Positions 20,947-31,921 of a stretch of 64,000 nucleotides of DNA are shown one piece after another. The DNA comes from Phymatolithon calcareum (lineage: Eukaryota > Rhodophyta > Florideophyceae > Hapalidiales). The position numbers were made by a program, and so were the translations under genes. The first letter of the stretch is position 1. Each line of letters begins with the position of its first letter. A model generated the notes under the pieces. The model was not told where the DNA came from. It searched no databases and worked only from the letters and a program-made list of their open reading frames with translations. The stretch is taken from positions 682,001 to 746,000 of the forward strand of contig OZ345362.1 of assembly GCA_977006965.1 (NCBI GenBank). Reading direction: 5' to 3'.

Positions 20947-23900
20947 CTACACACCAAGCACTGACATTTGAGTTTCAGAACGAGCGCTCTGTAGGAGCTG
21001 TTCTGCTCGAACGGGATCAGCAGGAACTCCGTCGGCACCATCTCGTAGTAATTTCGACAAGCTGTACATTGCCGCCCCACGAATGCGCAATTTCACTCTT
21101 CGATCACACTGTGCTGGCAAACCCTCAATGCCAGAGTCGAGCAAACGCCGTACGTAGAAATCAGAAATCCCGGCACCGGCTTCGTTGATAGCACGCGTGT
21201 AGAGCTCATGTGCTCGAACCGGTTCTTTCGATACGCCATTTGCGCCAAAGTGCAGCAAGAGTGCAAGTCTGTACATTGCATCTGCGGATCCAGTACTTTC
21301 AATCACACTCGCGTACAACTCGAGAGCACGAGGCGGGTCAGCCTCTAGGGCGTAAGTGCCATGATGAAGCAGCTCAGCAAGACCAATCTTCGCATACACA
21401 TTGTCGCCCTCCTCGATGGCGCGGTTGTACAGCTCCGCAGCACGATGCGCGTTTGCCGGAACCCCTTCAGCGCCCTTTTCCAACAAGAATGCGAGGTTGA
21501 CCATGGCATTCACATGGTCGCCCTCCTCGATGGCGCAGTTGTACAGCTCCGCAGCACGATGCGCGTTTGCCGGAACCCCTTCTGCGCCCTTTTCCAACAA
21601 GAATGCGAGGTTGACCATGGCGTTCACATCTTCGCCCTCCTCGATGGCGCGGTTGTACAGCTCCGCAGCACGATGCGCGTTTGCCGGAACCCCTTCTGCG
21701 CCCTTTTCCAACAAGAATGCGAGGTTGACCATGGCGTTCACATCTTCGCCCTCCTCGATGGCGCGGTTGTACAGCTCCGCAGCACGATGCGCGTTTGCCG
21801 GAACCCCTTCAGCGCCCTTTTCCAACAAGAATGCGAGGTTGACCATGGCATTCACATGGTCGCCCTCCTCGATGGCGCAGTTGTACAGCTCCGCAGCACG
21901 ATGCGCGTTTGCCGGAACCCCTTCTGCGCCCTTTTCCAACAAGAATGCGAGGTTGACCATGGCGTTCACATCTTCGCCCTCCTCGATGGCGCGGTTGTAC
22001 AGCTCCGCAGCACGATGCGCGTTTGCCGGAACCCCTTCTGCGCCCTTTTCCAACAAGAATGCGAGGTTGACCATGGCATTCACATCTTCGCCCTCCTCGA
22101 TGGCGCGGTTGTACAGCTCCGCAGCACGATGCGCGTTTGCCGGAACCCCTTCTGCGCCCTCATCCAGCAAGATTGCGAGGTTGTACATGGCAACCACATC
22201 TTCGCCCTCCTCGATGGCGCGGTTGTACAGCTCCGCAGCACGATGCGCGTTTGCTGGAACCCCTTCTGCGCCCTCTTTCAGCAAGTTTGCGAGGTTGACC
22301 ATGGCATTCACATGGTCGCCCTCCTCGATGGCGCGGTTGTACAGCTCCGCAGCACGATGCGCGTTTGCCGGAACCCCTTCTGCGCCCTCTTTCAGCAAGT
22401 TTGCGAGGTTGACCATGGCATTCACATGGTCGCCCTCCTCGATGGCGCGGTTGTACAGCTCCGCAGCACGATGCGCGTTTGCTGGAACCCCTTCTGCGCC
22501 CTCACTGAGCAAGTTTGCGAGGTTGTACATGGCAACCACATCTTCGCCCTCCTCGATGGCGCGGTTGTACAGCTCCGCAGCACGATGCGCGTTTGCTGGA
22601 ACCCCTTCTGCGCCCTTTTCCAACAAGAATGCGAGGTTGACCATGGCATTCACATCTTCGCCCTCCTCGATGGCGCGGTTGTACAGCTCCGCAGCACGAT
22701 GCGCGTTTGCCGGAACCCCTTCTGCGCCCTCATCCAGCAAGTTTGCGAGGTTGACCATGGCATTCACATGGTCGCCCTCCTCGATGGCGCGGTTGTACAG
22801 CTCCGCAGCACGATGCGCGTTTGCCGGAACCCCTTCTGCGCCCTGTCCCAGCAAGACTGCGAGGTTGACCATGGCATTCACATCTTCGCCCTCCTCGATG
22901 GCCCGGTTGTACAGCTCGCCAGCACGATGTTGGTTTCTGCTCCCAACTGTCTTCATCTGGTCCCGCAAGTTGTCCACATGTGCCATCACATTTTCATTCC
23001 GTGCAATCGCTATGGCAAGTCCTTCTTCCGTGGACTTCTCCAATGTGTACTCCAGTGCCCTGCTGCACGCAAAATTATAATCGCCTTTTGATATCTTACT
23101 GAAGTGCACAATAGAGCGTGCAAGAGCTGCAATGGCCCGCTCTCTTCTGCCGACCTTTTGAAATGACGACAAGGCGGCACAAAATTTGGCGTAAGCCACT
23201 GCAACGGATGCCTCGTTCATTGATTCGTTGAGCACATATTCAAATTGCTTGTCAATGAAAGCCACCCATTTCTCGTCTCCAAATTGGTTTCTCATGGACC
23301 TCAGGGAGGCTCCTTGCAACTTGCCCGCATTCCGAGGCATATAGAACCCTTCGATTAGCGTCACAGCGTCTTGCGCTGCTTTTCTGCTGCGACCTCCTTC
23401 AAATAGAATCTGAAGCGCCTTTCCGAGCGCATCACCATCTTCCATTGCCGTCACCGCAACTTCATATAGCGTCAGTGCTACGTCTCGATCTTCTTTCCTT
23501 CCAGATTCCATAAGACGGTCTGCACGCATTCGAATATCTTCAACTCTCCACGGTGATCTGTTTGTCGCTTCTTCGCTTTGGCTAAAGCCACGCACAACCT
23601 CCACGACAATGAGGGACGCATGTTTCAGAGACATCTTGTCGGCATCAGCGTACGAAACCGGTGCAGATATCCGAGTTCGGAAATTAATAATGGACCTTGT
23701 GCCAGGAAGAAGTTCTGTTTCAACTTTGATGGGCTCGGAGTTTTGTACCTTGAAAATATATCCTCGGCTTCTCATCTCATACATGGATATATCTGATCGT
23801 GTCGGTAACCATCCATCCCACATCCTCATGCTCCCTGTTCCCGCTTCTGATGCATCGAACAACGATACCCCAGACGAAATTCTTCTTCTCGTCCGGCAAA

Positions 23901-26304
23901 CTGACCACGAAGCACCCCCAATTTCCGCTTTTGACTTTTCCGCTCCCGCCAGTCGACCTCCAAACGCATCACGCCACGCTTCCCACGAAAATCTCTCGCT
24001 AGTCGATTCCCCAACACGCAGCTTTGCATTAATTGATACCGCCGACCCGTTGTCTTGTCTCGAAAATCTTATCACAACTTGTACATCTTGCGGGCCGCAT
24101 ACAACTCGGAACACAGCTTCATACTTTTCAATCTTGAAGTATGCCGCATCAATACTCTTGCGGTCAACCACGATAACACAGCTGCCCCGCTGTGCGGAAA
24201 CGCCATGGCATCCGTCTTCACCAGTCCACTCACGTACGTGCGCGCATATTGCCGGAAATGATACCACGCAAAGCATCATAGCCTCCATTTGACTGGGGGA
24301 TATCCCCTCTCGTGGTAGTCCTTCTTGCAAATGATTTTGAAGTTCCCACAGCAATCGCATATGCACAAACCGTTCTTCCAAAGATTTCTTGCCTTCAAGG
24401 CTGACAAGTAGCTGCTGCAAGTCATTACTGGCACAGAATTCAATGCCATTTGATTCGCAGATTTCCGGTTCCCAAACAATGGCAGCTGCATTTTCGTTGC
24501 GTTCAGCCCACGTCGCTAACGAACTCCGTAGATTTTCCATACTGCAACCCATGAATGATATCGACTTGTCAAAGTGCAAAAACTCCGGCTCTACAATTGT
24601 AAGTTGCAACAGGAATCTTTGTCTTTCCAAATCTTCGTTTTCCTTCCACACGTTTTCCGTCGCAAATCGTCCATTAGAAACAGCTTCAACTTCGTCCGCT
24701 TCCTCCTGTACCTCCTCTGTATCCACTGTACCTTCCACATGATCCACCATACATTTCTTCTTCACACTGGGTATCTTTGACTCCACATACGCTGTCTGTT
24801 CTCCCACACACAGTGCCATCCAATTGTCAATATGTGCGCTGACCTCGGAGACCTGCCTGTTCCCCCACAAAACACGTCCAATTGTGTTTCGCAACAACGG
24901 TCCCGACAACATGTCATAAAACGCCTGTGCACCACGAGCAAATCCAAGCTGACTGGCCAAGTTCTCGGCAGGCAGACCCAGTTCATCGTCACGATCACCC
25001 TCTTCATCCATATTCCCATTGTCCTGTTTGTTGCGAACCCTGCTGCTCCATCGACCGACACTTAGGAATATCGCCAGCCATTCCAGTTCCTCGACTCCGA
25101 ACTCAATCGCTTTCTCTCCCATCTCGACCGGCATGTCATCTCGTGCACGATCGAGCTTCCCTTTAAACTTCTGATAACTGTAGTGTTCACAACCTTCCCG
25201 ATCTGTTTTCGCCAGCTCATGTGGTATTTCGAATGGAAGACCTTTTCCGCTTACGCATGCATGTCTGAAGAACTCCTGCTTGTTGAACGTTCCTTTGCGT
25301 AGCATGGGATAGCTGTCCCATTTTTCGAAGCTCAAGAAACTATGACCTGCACCACGGCCAACATTTTCATCACTTTCACCATCGACGCTCACGCCATTTT
25401 CTTCCCATGCGTTTCCAGTCTTCCGAGAGTGAAGAACAGCACTCATAAGCACTTCTGATGCAAAGCGATCTCGAACATTCTCGCAGCTCTCTCCATTACC
25501 GTCCTGTGATTCTCCGCTGCGTGCTTTCTTCATGTCCGACAACCATTCAGGCAAGGCGTGTGCAACGAGAAGAGTGGCCCAACGGAGCCAAATCTCCTCC
25601 GGCTCTTTGGGTTCCATACGGAGTCCCCGACGAGTACGAGACTTGGATCGTGTTTTTACGATCGACCAGAGAAGTAGAGGCAAGAGTAGAGCACTTCGCA
25701 ACGTGTACCACATTAGACCCCCGATTCTCTTCAGGAATGGACTTGTTTCAAGCTCCTTTCTCTCCTCAGTTGAAAGAAATCGAAGGCGGCATCGCACCTC
25801 GCCCTCCGTAAGCCTGTTGTCGACTATCAAATCGTTAACTTCCACTTCATCAGCTTCTTCGTTAATTCGCTTCATCAAGGAGTCTTCATCCGAGCCGTCC
25901 CCATCATCGCCGTTGTCGTCCTGCTTCATGCCGTACCCGAGTGACATCATGGACTTCCGCGACTCTATAAGCCATTCCTTGAATATCTGCAGCTGCCAAA
26001 GGCCCCAGATCGTCCGCAACATGTGAAGAAGTGCAAACATGAGTGCCACCAGACCTGCATTCATCTCGTTATAGTCGCCGGTCATGAACTGGAAGAACAT
26101 GTAGACAGGCATGTACGCCATCGGCAAAGTCACGGCGCGGAGGTGATCAATACCACGTTTGCGTGTATCGCGAACAGACTTCCAAGACGACGAGATGAAG
26201 TCGTTTCCCATTAGGGCGCTCCAGGTCGCTATTACCATCACGTAGGCGACAAACGAGAACCAGTAATTCCCCGTTACATTCTTGAAGAACTCCGTCCCGG
26301 CCAT
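20947..26304 (-). CDS. Large membrane protein with Sel1-like repeats
   Basis: A single 1785-residue frame starts at ATG 26302-26304 (MAGTEFFKNVTGNYWF); the open frame extends 17 codons upstream without an ATG. The N-terminal 240 residues have four hydrophobic segments (YWFSFVAYVMVIATW, MAYMPVYMFFQF, GLVALMFALLHMLRTIW, ALLLPLLLWSIV), with an acidic loop DDNGDDGDGSDEDS. A middle region of about 900 residues is unrecognised. The C-terminal third is about 17 units of 38 residues (A-HRAAELYNRAIEEG, then NAMVNLA-LLEKGAEGVP), the A-x-x-L-G pattern of Sel1/TPR-like helical repeats that scaffold protein complexes, as in the ER-associated degradation factor Hrd3/SEL1L. The middle is unrelated to Hrd3 as far as I can see. 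Thirteen units are nearly identical in DNA, which suggests recent expansion. Its function is unknown. Confidence 0.75.
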   Translation of the reverse strand: MAGTEFFKNVTGNYWFSFVAYVMVIATWSALMGNDFISSSWKSVRDTRKRGIDHLRAVTLPMAYMPVYMFFQFMTGDYNEMNAGLVALMFALLHMLRTIWGLWQLQIFKEWLIESRKSMMSLGYGMKQDDNGDDGDGSDEDSLMKRINEEADEVEVNDLIVDNRLTEGEVRCRLRFLSTEERKELETSPFLKRIGGLMWYTLRSALLLPLLLWSIVKTRSKSRTRRGLRMEPKEPEEIWLRWATLLVAHALPEWLSDMKKARSGESQDGNGESCENVRDRFASEVLMSAVLHSRKTGNAWEENGVSVDGESDENVGRGAGHSFLSFEKWDSYPMLRKGTFNKQEFFRHACVSGKGLPFEIPHELAKTDREGCEHYSYQKFKGKLDRARDDMPVEMGEKAIEFGVEELEWLAIFLSVGRWSSRVRNKQDNGNMDEEGDRDDELGLPAENLASQLGFARGAQAFYDMLSGPLLRNTIGRVLWGNRQVSEVSAHIDNWMALCVGEQTAYVESKIPSVKKKCMVDHVEGTVDTEEVQEEADEVEAVSNGRFATENVWKENEDLERQRFLLQLTIVEPEFLHFDKSISFMGCSMENLRSSLATWAERNENAAAIVWEPEICESNGIEFCASNDLQQLLVSLEGKKSLEERFVHMRLLWELQNHLQEGLPREGISPSQMEAMMLCVVSFPAICAHVREWTGEDGCHGVSAQRGSCVIVVDRKSIDAAYFKIEKYEAVFRVVCGPQDVQVVIRFSRQDNGSAVSINAKLRVGESTSERFSWEAWRDAFGGRLAGAEKSKAEIGGASWSVCRTRRRISSGVSLFDASEAGTGSMRMWDGWLPTRSDISMYEMRSRGYIFKVQNSEPIKVETELLPGTRSIINFRTRISAPVSYADADKMSLKHASLIVVEVVRGFSQSEEATNRSPWRVEDIRMRADRLMESGRKEDRDVALTLYEVAVTAMEDGDALGKALQILFEGGRSRKAAQDAVTLIEGFYMPRNAGKLQGASLRSMRNQFGDEKWVAFIDKQFEYVLNESMNEASVAVAYAKFCAALSSFQKVGRRERAIAALARSIVHFSKISKGDYNFACSRALEYTLEKSTEEGLAIAIARNENVMAHVDNLRDQMKTVGSRNQHRAGELYNRAIEEGEDVNAMVNLAVLLGQGAEGVPANAHRAAELYNRAIEEGDHVNAMVNLANLLDEGAEGVPANAHRAAELYNRAIEEGEDVNAMVNLAFLLEKGAEGVPANAHRAAELYNRAIEEGEDVVAMYNLANLLSEGAEGVPANAHRAAELYNRAIEEGDHVNAMVNLANLLKEGAEGVPANAHRAAELYNRAIEEGDHVNAMVNLANLLKEGAEGVPANAHRAAELYNRAIEEGEDVVAMYNLAILLDEGAEGVPANAHRAAELYNRAIEEGEDVNAMVNLAFLLEKGAEGVPANAHRAAELYNRAIEEGEDVNAMVNLAFLLEKGAEGVPANAHRAAELYNCAIEEGDHVNAMVNLAFLLEKGAEGVPANAHRAAELYNRAIEEGEDVNAMVNLAFLLEKGAEGVPANAHRAAELYNRAIEEGEDVNAMVNLAFLLEKGAEGVPANAHRAAELYNCAIEEGDHVNAMVNLAFLLEKGAEGVPANAHRAAELYNRAIEEGDNVYAKIGLAELLHHGTYALEADPPRALELYASVIESTGSADAMYRLALLLHFGANGVSKEPVRAHELYTRAINEAGAGISDFYVRRLLDSGIEGLPAQCDRRVKLRIRGAAMYSLSKLLRDGADGVPADPVRAEQLLQSARSETQMSVLGV
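21397..22930 (-). repeat. 114-bp coding tandem repeat (Sel1-like units)
   Basis: About 13 head-to-tail units of 114 bases lie inside the Sel1-repeat gene. The block CGGTTGTACAGCTCCGCAGC recurs almost unchanged in each. Variation is confined to a few positions (gedv/gdhv, LEKG/LKEG/LDEG). Two higher-order runs (units with NCAIEEGDHV followed by two EDVNAM units) repeat, a sign of unequal exchange of several units at once. Confidence 0.9.
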
Positions 26305-28449
26305 CGCTTGTGGTGTTGGCGAGCCTGCGCAATGAATTCGGCGAGCCGTTAACAAGTTTGAACTCTGCAGCTATCCGAAGGTATACGTTTTGAGTTGCAC
26401 AGATTGCCGGCTTTGCTCACTGCAGTGAAGCACTCGGGTGAGCCAGAGAAATTATACGGCTGCAGCCGAGATCACCCATGACGCATATGCGTTGAATTCT
26501 GACCATGGTTGTACGTTTATCATACACTTTCCTAGGCATGTGTGCCAATATGATAAAGGAAAAGGGAATGACAGATTTTGACCTATTGCGTGGGCAGGAG
26601 AAATTACTATCATACAGTACAACCTCCTAACATGCCTATGACCCTGGTACAGTACCCTACATCAAGGCGCTTTCACTGGAGGCGCAACCGGTGCCACCTG
26701 GATTTCGTACGAGGCTTAATTTGCTGTCGAAAATTATCATAAAATTTGATTCGCTCGTTGGTCAACGTAGAAGTTAGTGTCCACACTTGCTTATCGTGTG
26801 CGGGACATTGGGCCGAAGTCGAAATTAACTATGTGGATCAATCGCACAATTGAGTCAGCATGTATCGGTGCGAGTAGTTTAGCGGTATGTACCGTGACGG
26901 AGATGAGAAGACATATGAGGGCTTTTTCATGTGCCGGCGACAGAAGAGACCAACGTCATTTCGAGACATAGTTGTGTACCGTACGACTGCGTCATAACTG
27001 GGTCGGATGGCGGAGTCATCGGCGTGGCATGACGGTGTCAAGCACATCTCCCTACTGCATTGTATCCGCCATTTCATCTATATTTAATTCCGCTTTTCGA
27101 GCCTAAGACGTCGTTTTGAGATATGTGTTTAATTTAATTGCCTAGGAATGCGATTCAAATAATTCGTGAGCAGGATAAATTCCGCAATAGTATAAAGCTT
27201 TGCAATGGACATAGAAATGTCGAGAATTGAGTTGAACTAAAAAGTTGGTGATAGTGATATGCTACCGGCATTTGCACGTAGATCGGAGCCTGCATGAAGG
27301 GAGGGTGAAGAATATGTCTTGAAAATATCGACGGAACAGAAACTCTAACATCTGCTATGGGCATGGAAAATATCACAATCAAATAAAGTGCATGTCAGAT
27401 ATATGCTTTGACTGTCGCACATGCAATAAAGATCGAGAACAAGGTAACAGCGCTAAAAATTGTATCGACGTGATATGTAAGACTCTGGGAAAACTCGATT
27501 TCAACTTACATTCCGCACATGCGTATCGGACAGAAAGACTCTACAAATGTAGAACTTAAACTTTGGACATCGGTCGGCATGCAGCGGGAGCTTTGATGGC
27601 CTGACGGAGAAATAGCGATCCTCAGGTTACAAGAGAATTACTCCGATGTTAATGATGGGGAAGGGATGTCTCTGGAAGACACTTGATAGGAGAATTTGCC
27701 AGTTATGTCATGCGTAAGAACTCCTAAAAATTGTGGACGCTTCGTACGAAGTTGCTTTCTGCGTCTCCAATCGGCTGCACGTGCGGGGTCAACAGTGATG
27801 ATAAGGAAAACGAGAGTCAGTCTATTGCTTATCGAAGCTACCCGTGGAGAATCTGTACAGCTCTGAACAGGCACACGCATCCGTATGGTCGAATACCTAG
27901 TAAATATCGATAGTGGGAGGTAAAACTTACGTTCAAATCTGCAGTGTGGAAATGAGGTCCCTTTTGGAATGCCGAAAGTTGATCGATTCTCGGAGCTTGA
28001 CACGGGACAGCCGGAAGCAATTGCGGTGTAGAGGCTGTTAATTTTCCCAACGAACACAAGGGCGAGCAGAGCTATTGATGTCGGTCCTTCTGTGTCCGAA
28101 TGGCATACTGGTTGGAAATAACACAGCATCGCTGAGAGAGGGGATGCCATTTATAAGGAAATCCCCGTCGCCGGCGACGGACAGCTTTGATTCAATAAGA
28201 AATGAAAAGAATAGGAAAGCTGCCCAATGAATATCTACAAGATGGTGAAATATAAATTATTTTCAAAGTTTTTGACAGCAGTGCTAATCCATGGACACTA
28301 GCGCTCAATTTTGAGGTAGGCAGAAGCTTCTGCAGTATGAATTCATACTCGCCATTAGGCGGTTCTATCGCGATCCCAGACACTCTTGTGCAGAACTTCT
28401 CGGCAAACAGCTGTTTTCCTGACGTGGTCATCCTCTAACTTCCGCGAAT
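26305..28449. other. Upstream region and unresolved small frames
   Basis: No confident gene. A leftward frame from ATG 28150 could splice at GTAAGT (27930-27935) to an acceptor 34 bases later and would end near 27838 (SFPHCRFER|IRPYGCVCLFRAV). This is weak. A perfect 16-base palindrome, ccgtcgccggcgacgg, lies near 28165. If the three-gene cluster to the right is a transposon, its left end should lie here, but I could not find it. Confidence 0.25.
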
Positions 28450-30420
28450 ATGGCAGAAAAGCAACCATCGGGGCGATATGGAGGTCAGCAACACACCGGA
28501 GGGACCGGAGGACGATGGGATGGTACTACAGGCGAACAAGGCGGACCATCCGGTGGTATGAGTCGTGGCGACTCGGGTGGAGCTTGTGCAATTGGAGACG
28601 GTGATACTGGGAGTAGAATCACAGGCACTATTGTTGAACTTGACCATAACACTCCTGCAAGCGTTGGGACTGTCGTCGTCCTCGTGAACAATGCAAAGAA
28701 GGAGCTCTTGGAGCATCAAAATCGGAGTATCGGGCTCGTCCTTGACAAACTGAACCAGATGAGCGGCACTTCGTTAAACCCGAATTCTACAACTTTGCGA
28801 GCGGGAACAACCACCGGGAAATCTGGAGATGACAAGGGAGGTACCGCCGGTAAAAGAAGCAAGGCACCAGCCCCGAAGAATATTGACACCGCGGAATATC
28901 AGTACGAGATGGGACTTGTCAGAGATCAGGACAAGATGGAGTTTTTTGCCCAATGGGCTTGTGCAATGGCCATCAACTCTGTTTTTCGAGAGTACCCAGC
29001 GCTACAGGCTTGGATTCCGGAGAGGACGTCCGCAAGATTGGCTGCACACGCCGGTATTCTTCAAAGAGTGTCTTGCCTATCAATCATGTTCTTCTCTGTA
29101 AAGGACTCGAATTGGGATCGATATCACACGCGCATTGGCAAAGCATGGACATTCCTCTTGGCTCAGGTGATCAGTAGCTCTATTGCGAAAGTTCGAAGGG
29201 ACATTTTCGGGTCCCATAGTGGCTCCCCATGTCCGCCGTGGCTCAAATCATTCGGAAGCGTTGTCGCGACGGCCAAATATGTTGGGGAAACTCTGACATA
29301 TTTCAACACCACAAAGAAAATGGCGAAGCAATTGCGCGAAATGGCACAAGAAGCCGAGGGAGGGTCGGATGAAGAATCTATGCGCCCCGCGAAGCGTCTG
29401 CGCGAGGTGCGGATGGATAAGCACAAGTTGGAAAGGGACTACGTTATCAATGAAATGTATTCCACAGTTCGTCGGCTCTTATCGTATGCTCGTACTGAGG
29501 CGCGGAAACATGTGCTATCTGGGTTCATGTTTCTCGTGGACGAGGTGAAAAAAAGTGCTTCTCTGACAGCTGCCAAATCGAAGGGCTATGAGGTGGAATT
29601 TTGTCCAGCTTCTTCTGATTTCCAATGCATTGTTCCTGCAGAGATCGTACAGAATAGCATCTGGGAAGTGAAGGAAGCTGCCACCCACGCCAAGTTTCCA
29701 GACGCAACTGTCGACGAGCTGCATGCGATGAACAGCGAGCTTTTGAAGACATTGGCGAAGGATTTCCCATCTCTCTCTCTAACTCTCCACTACAAGCGTC
29801 AAATAATTGTACCGGAAAGTGGATGTGACACTTCTGAGATTCCGAAGTACTGGGACGAAAAGGAAGACGTGAGTCTTATTGAAATTGCATTGAAAATTTT
29901 GACATCAATGTCGCTGGCTGCGAAAGACTCGAAGCTTCTTCTGCGGAGCTCTGTGCTAACCTTGCGAGCGGTTCTCATTCTTGCCTTTGGATTGAAAGGC
30001 CTAGTTAAGCAGTGTCTTGGGTTTGATCCTGTGTACTTGGAAAAGGTTGCGCTCGGCCCGATGTCTGCTCGTTCTCTTCAGAAGGAAGAAGAGACTGATA
30101 TCGAGATAGTAACTACGGCAATCAGAGCCGGTTCGACGAAGATATTGTCCAAGAACAAGAAGAGAAAGAGGGACTGGACAAAAATTTCGAAATCCCCAAG
30201 AGGTCCAAAAACCTGCATAGTTGAATCAATTCGAAACGAGAAATTCCTTATCCAGTACGATGAGTACCTGCGTAAACTGTCGATGCGGAATGCTCTACGC
30301 GTGGCGGATGATGCAACATCGAGATCCGAGGGAGGACGGTCTCCGATTTATGATGGACAAAACGAGCAAGATGATATTGACGAGGCTCCGATAGATCTCG
30401 ATGAATCGTATTTGGCCTAA
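28450..30420 (+). CDS. Unknown 656-residue protein of transposon cluster
   Basis: A clean frame starts at ATG 28450. The N terminus is Gly-rich (GRYGGQQHTGGTGGRWDG) and low in complexity. Residues 145-560 look helical and globular, with no motif I recognise. Basic patches (KRSKAPAPK; KNKKRKRDWTK near residue 575) could be nuclear signals. It is followed by a convergent gene and then a Plavaka-like transposase gene, so it may be a transposon-encoded accessory protein, although that rests only on position. No similarity to the 327-residue accessory frame of the 48-56 kb element is obvious by eye. Confidence 0.5.
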   Translation: MAEKQPSGRYGGQQHTGGTGGRWDGTTGEQGGPSGGMSRGDSGGACAIGDGDTGSRITGTIVELDHNTPASVGTVVVLVNNAKKELLEHQNRSIGLVLDKLNQMSGTSLNPNSTTLRAGTTTGKSGDDKGGTAGKRSKAPAPKNIDTAEYQYEMGLVRDQDKMEFFAQWACAMAINSVFREYPALQAWIPERTSARLAAHAGILQRVSCLSIMFFSVKDSNWDRYHTRIGKAWTFLLAQVISSSIAKVRRDIFGSHSGSPCPPWLKSFGSVVATAKYVGETLTYFNTTKKMAKQLREMAQEAEGGSDEESMRPAKRLREVRMDKHKLERDYVINEMYSTVRRLLSYARTEARKHVLSGFMFLVDEVKKSASLTAAKSKGYEVEFCPASSDFQCIVPAEIVQNSIWEVKEAATHAKFPDATVDELHAMNSELLKTLAKDFPSLSLTLHYKRQIIVPESGCDTSEIPKYWDEKEDVSLIEIALKILTSMSLAAKDSKLLLRSSVLTLRAVLILAFGLKGLVKQCLGFDPVYLEKVALGPMSARSLQKEEETDIEIVTTAIRAGSTKILSKNKKRKRDWTKISKSPRGPKTCIVESIRNEKFLIQYDEYLRKLSMRNALRVADDATSRSEGGRSPIYDGQNEQDDIDEAPIDLDESYLA

Positions 30421-30589
30421 ACGAAAATCAAATCTTAGAAATAAGTGTTCGCCGACTTTTTCGGAACGCTGATAACTGAGTGTAGCGAAAGACGGTAATA
30501 GCCAAATTTGACAAATGTGTTGTATTGCTGTACCTAGGACGCTTGCTTGTGATTTGAACGATTATATGGTAATAGGTAGAGCAAAATGG

Positions 30590-31921
30590 TTAAATTACCG
30601 GGGAGCACAAGTGGGATTGCAAAGATCGATCTTCGCCGTAAGTGTCCGTAAAAATGGATTGTGTAGATCGAATAAGTATCCTTGACCTGAGGATGACGGC
30701 TGGCAAACTTACTCGAAGCACTCCAGCTACCATATCGGCGGACGCATTGCGAGGAAGTGGACTGTCCTCGCATCTTGTCCATGTAATGGTGAAGGAGTAG
30801 TCAGATGACACCTGCATTGAGGAAGGAATTTTGTAATCCAAAATGCAGCTTCTGGCTTCTGTACTGTACTTGAACCCTGTTTCCCACGCATTGTTCGTCC
30901 ACAAAGCTTTTTTTTGGTGCAGAATATGCACAAAAGCTAGAGAATCGTCAAAGTTATGTATTAAACTTTGAGCTAGGAGCACCTTCCTCTGAGGGCAAGA
31001 GGAATCGTCAGGTCGCATTTCAACATTCACGCCAAGAACTTGAACGCTCCGCAAGTCCCGAGCCTTATTCTTTTTTTCCTTGTACACATGTTTCTCTCGG
31101 ACGTCTGCTGCCACATTCAACGCATCGGATAGGTCCCGGAAACTGTCAAAATGTACTTCAAAGAAGGCTGCACTTGCAGTTGAGGCATGAAGAATTTGGT
31201 ACTCCGAAGGGCGAGGGGTACAGCGGATTCGATTTCTGCGAGCACAGTACGATGCTATGAGTCTGAACTCTTCCAATGTACAGTCCGTGAATCTTGACCT
31301 CAGCGTTACTTGCCGGATAGAGTTAAATTCGATTATGCGCGCGGGAACTCTAGAAAACTCTGGATGCGATGTTTTCAGAGTCCGATGTAAGCATAAGTTG
31401 GCGAACAGCAGAGCGCGTCGCAAAGACCGCTCGTCACTGGACTCAGGACCGCGGACGATTTGCTCTGTCTCCGTAGCAACGCGCTTGGCTCTCCGAACTT
31501 CAGATGCAAGCTCTATAACTTGCGATGAGAGTGCAGTGTGAGCAGCTTGCAGCTCTTCAATTTGGAAATCGTACGCTGTGCGAGCGACAGGAGTACACTG
31601 GACCAATTGACGATGCTTTGTGCCGGTTGACATGAGCTGTCGAGCTCTGGTGATTTCCCCATAATTCTGGCGTGATGCATGCCCCCGCACAGGATCTTGG
31701 CGGTGCCCAAAGGAATCGGATGCTGCCTGGACGGCTGTCGGCATCTCTACGTTGGCAGAGCATGGAGCTGGTCCATGTCCCGACACTGCTGCAGGGGGAG
31801 GCTGATGAGAAATTACAGGGATATGGGTGGGGTAAGTTATAGCACCGTGAGTAGGACCGGGGCCGCTCATACCCGGGTGTGGAGCGGTTGCTATCGGTTT
31901 GACACGCATACGCTCGGGCAT
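30590..31921 (-). CDS. Unknown 443-residue coiled-coil protein of cluster
   Basis: The start is ATG 31919-31921 (MPERMRVKP). The first 90 residues are Pro/His-rich and disordered. A coiled coil follows around residues 120-160 (IEELQAAHTALSSQVIELAS), then a globular part I do not recognise (TLEEFRLIASYCARRNRI). Near 30712 there is a consensus donor, CTTCGA|GTAAGTTT, after DMVAGVLR, so the last 40 codons may be intron and the true C terminus may differ. It is convergent with the 656-residue gene (169 bases between stops) and divergent from the transposase gene. Confidence 0.45.
   Translation of the reverse strand: MPERMRVKPIATAPHPGMSGPGPTHGAITYPTHIPVISHQPPPAAVSGHGPAPCSANVEMPTAVQAASDSFGHRQDPVRGHASRQNYGEITRARQLMSTGTKHRQLVQCTPVARTAYDFQIEELQAAHTALSSQVIELASEVRRAKRVATETEQIVRGPESSDERSLRRALLFANLCLHRTLKTSHPEFSRVPARIIEFNSIRQVTLRSRFTDCTLEEFRLIASYCARRNRIRCTPRPSEYQILHASTASAAFFEVHFDSFRDLSDALNVAADVREKHVYKEKKNKARDLRSVQVLGVNVEMRPDDSSCPQRKVLLAQSLIHNFDDSLAFVHILHQKKALWTNNAWETGFKYSTEARSCILDYKIPSSMQVSSDYSFTITWTRCEDSPLPRNASADMVAGVLRVSLPAVILRSRILIRSTQSIFTDTYGEDRSLQSHLCSPVI

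Noticed and set aside
21397-22930. CRISPR-like array
   Set aside because: The units are contiguous 114-base coding repeats without unique spacers, inside one open frame of a eukaryote.
21361-23091. Two long rightward repetitive frames of about 560-576 codons
   Set aside because: They are antisense shadows of the 114-bp Sel1-like repeats. Since 114 is divisible by three, any stop-free frame stays open through the array.
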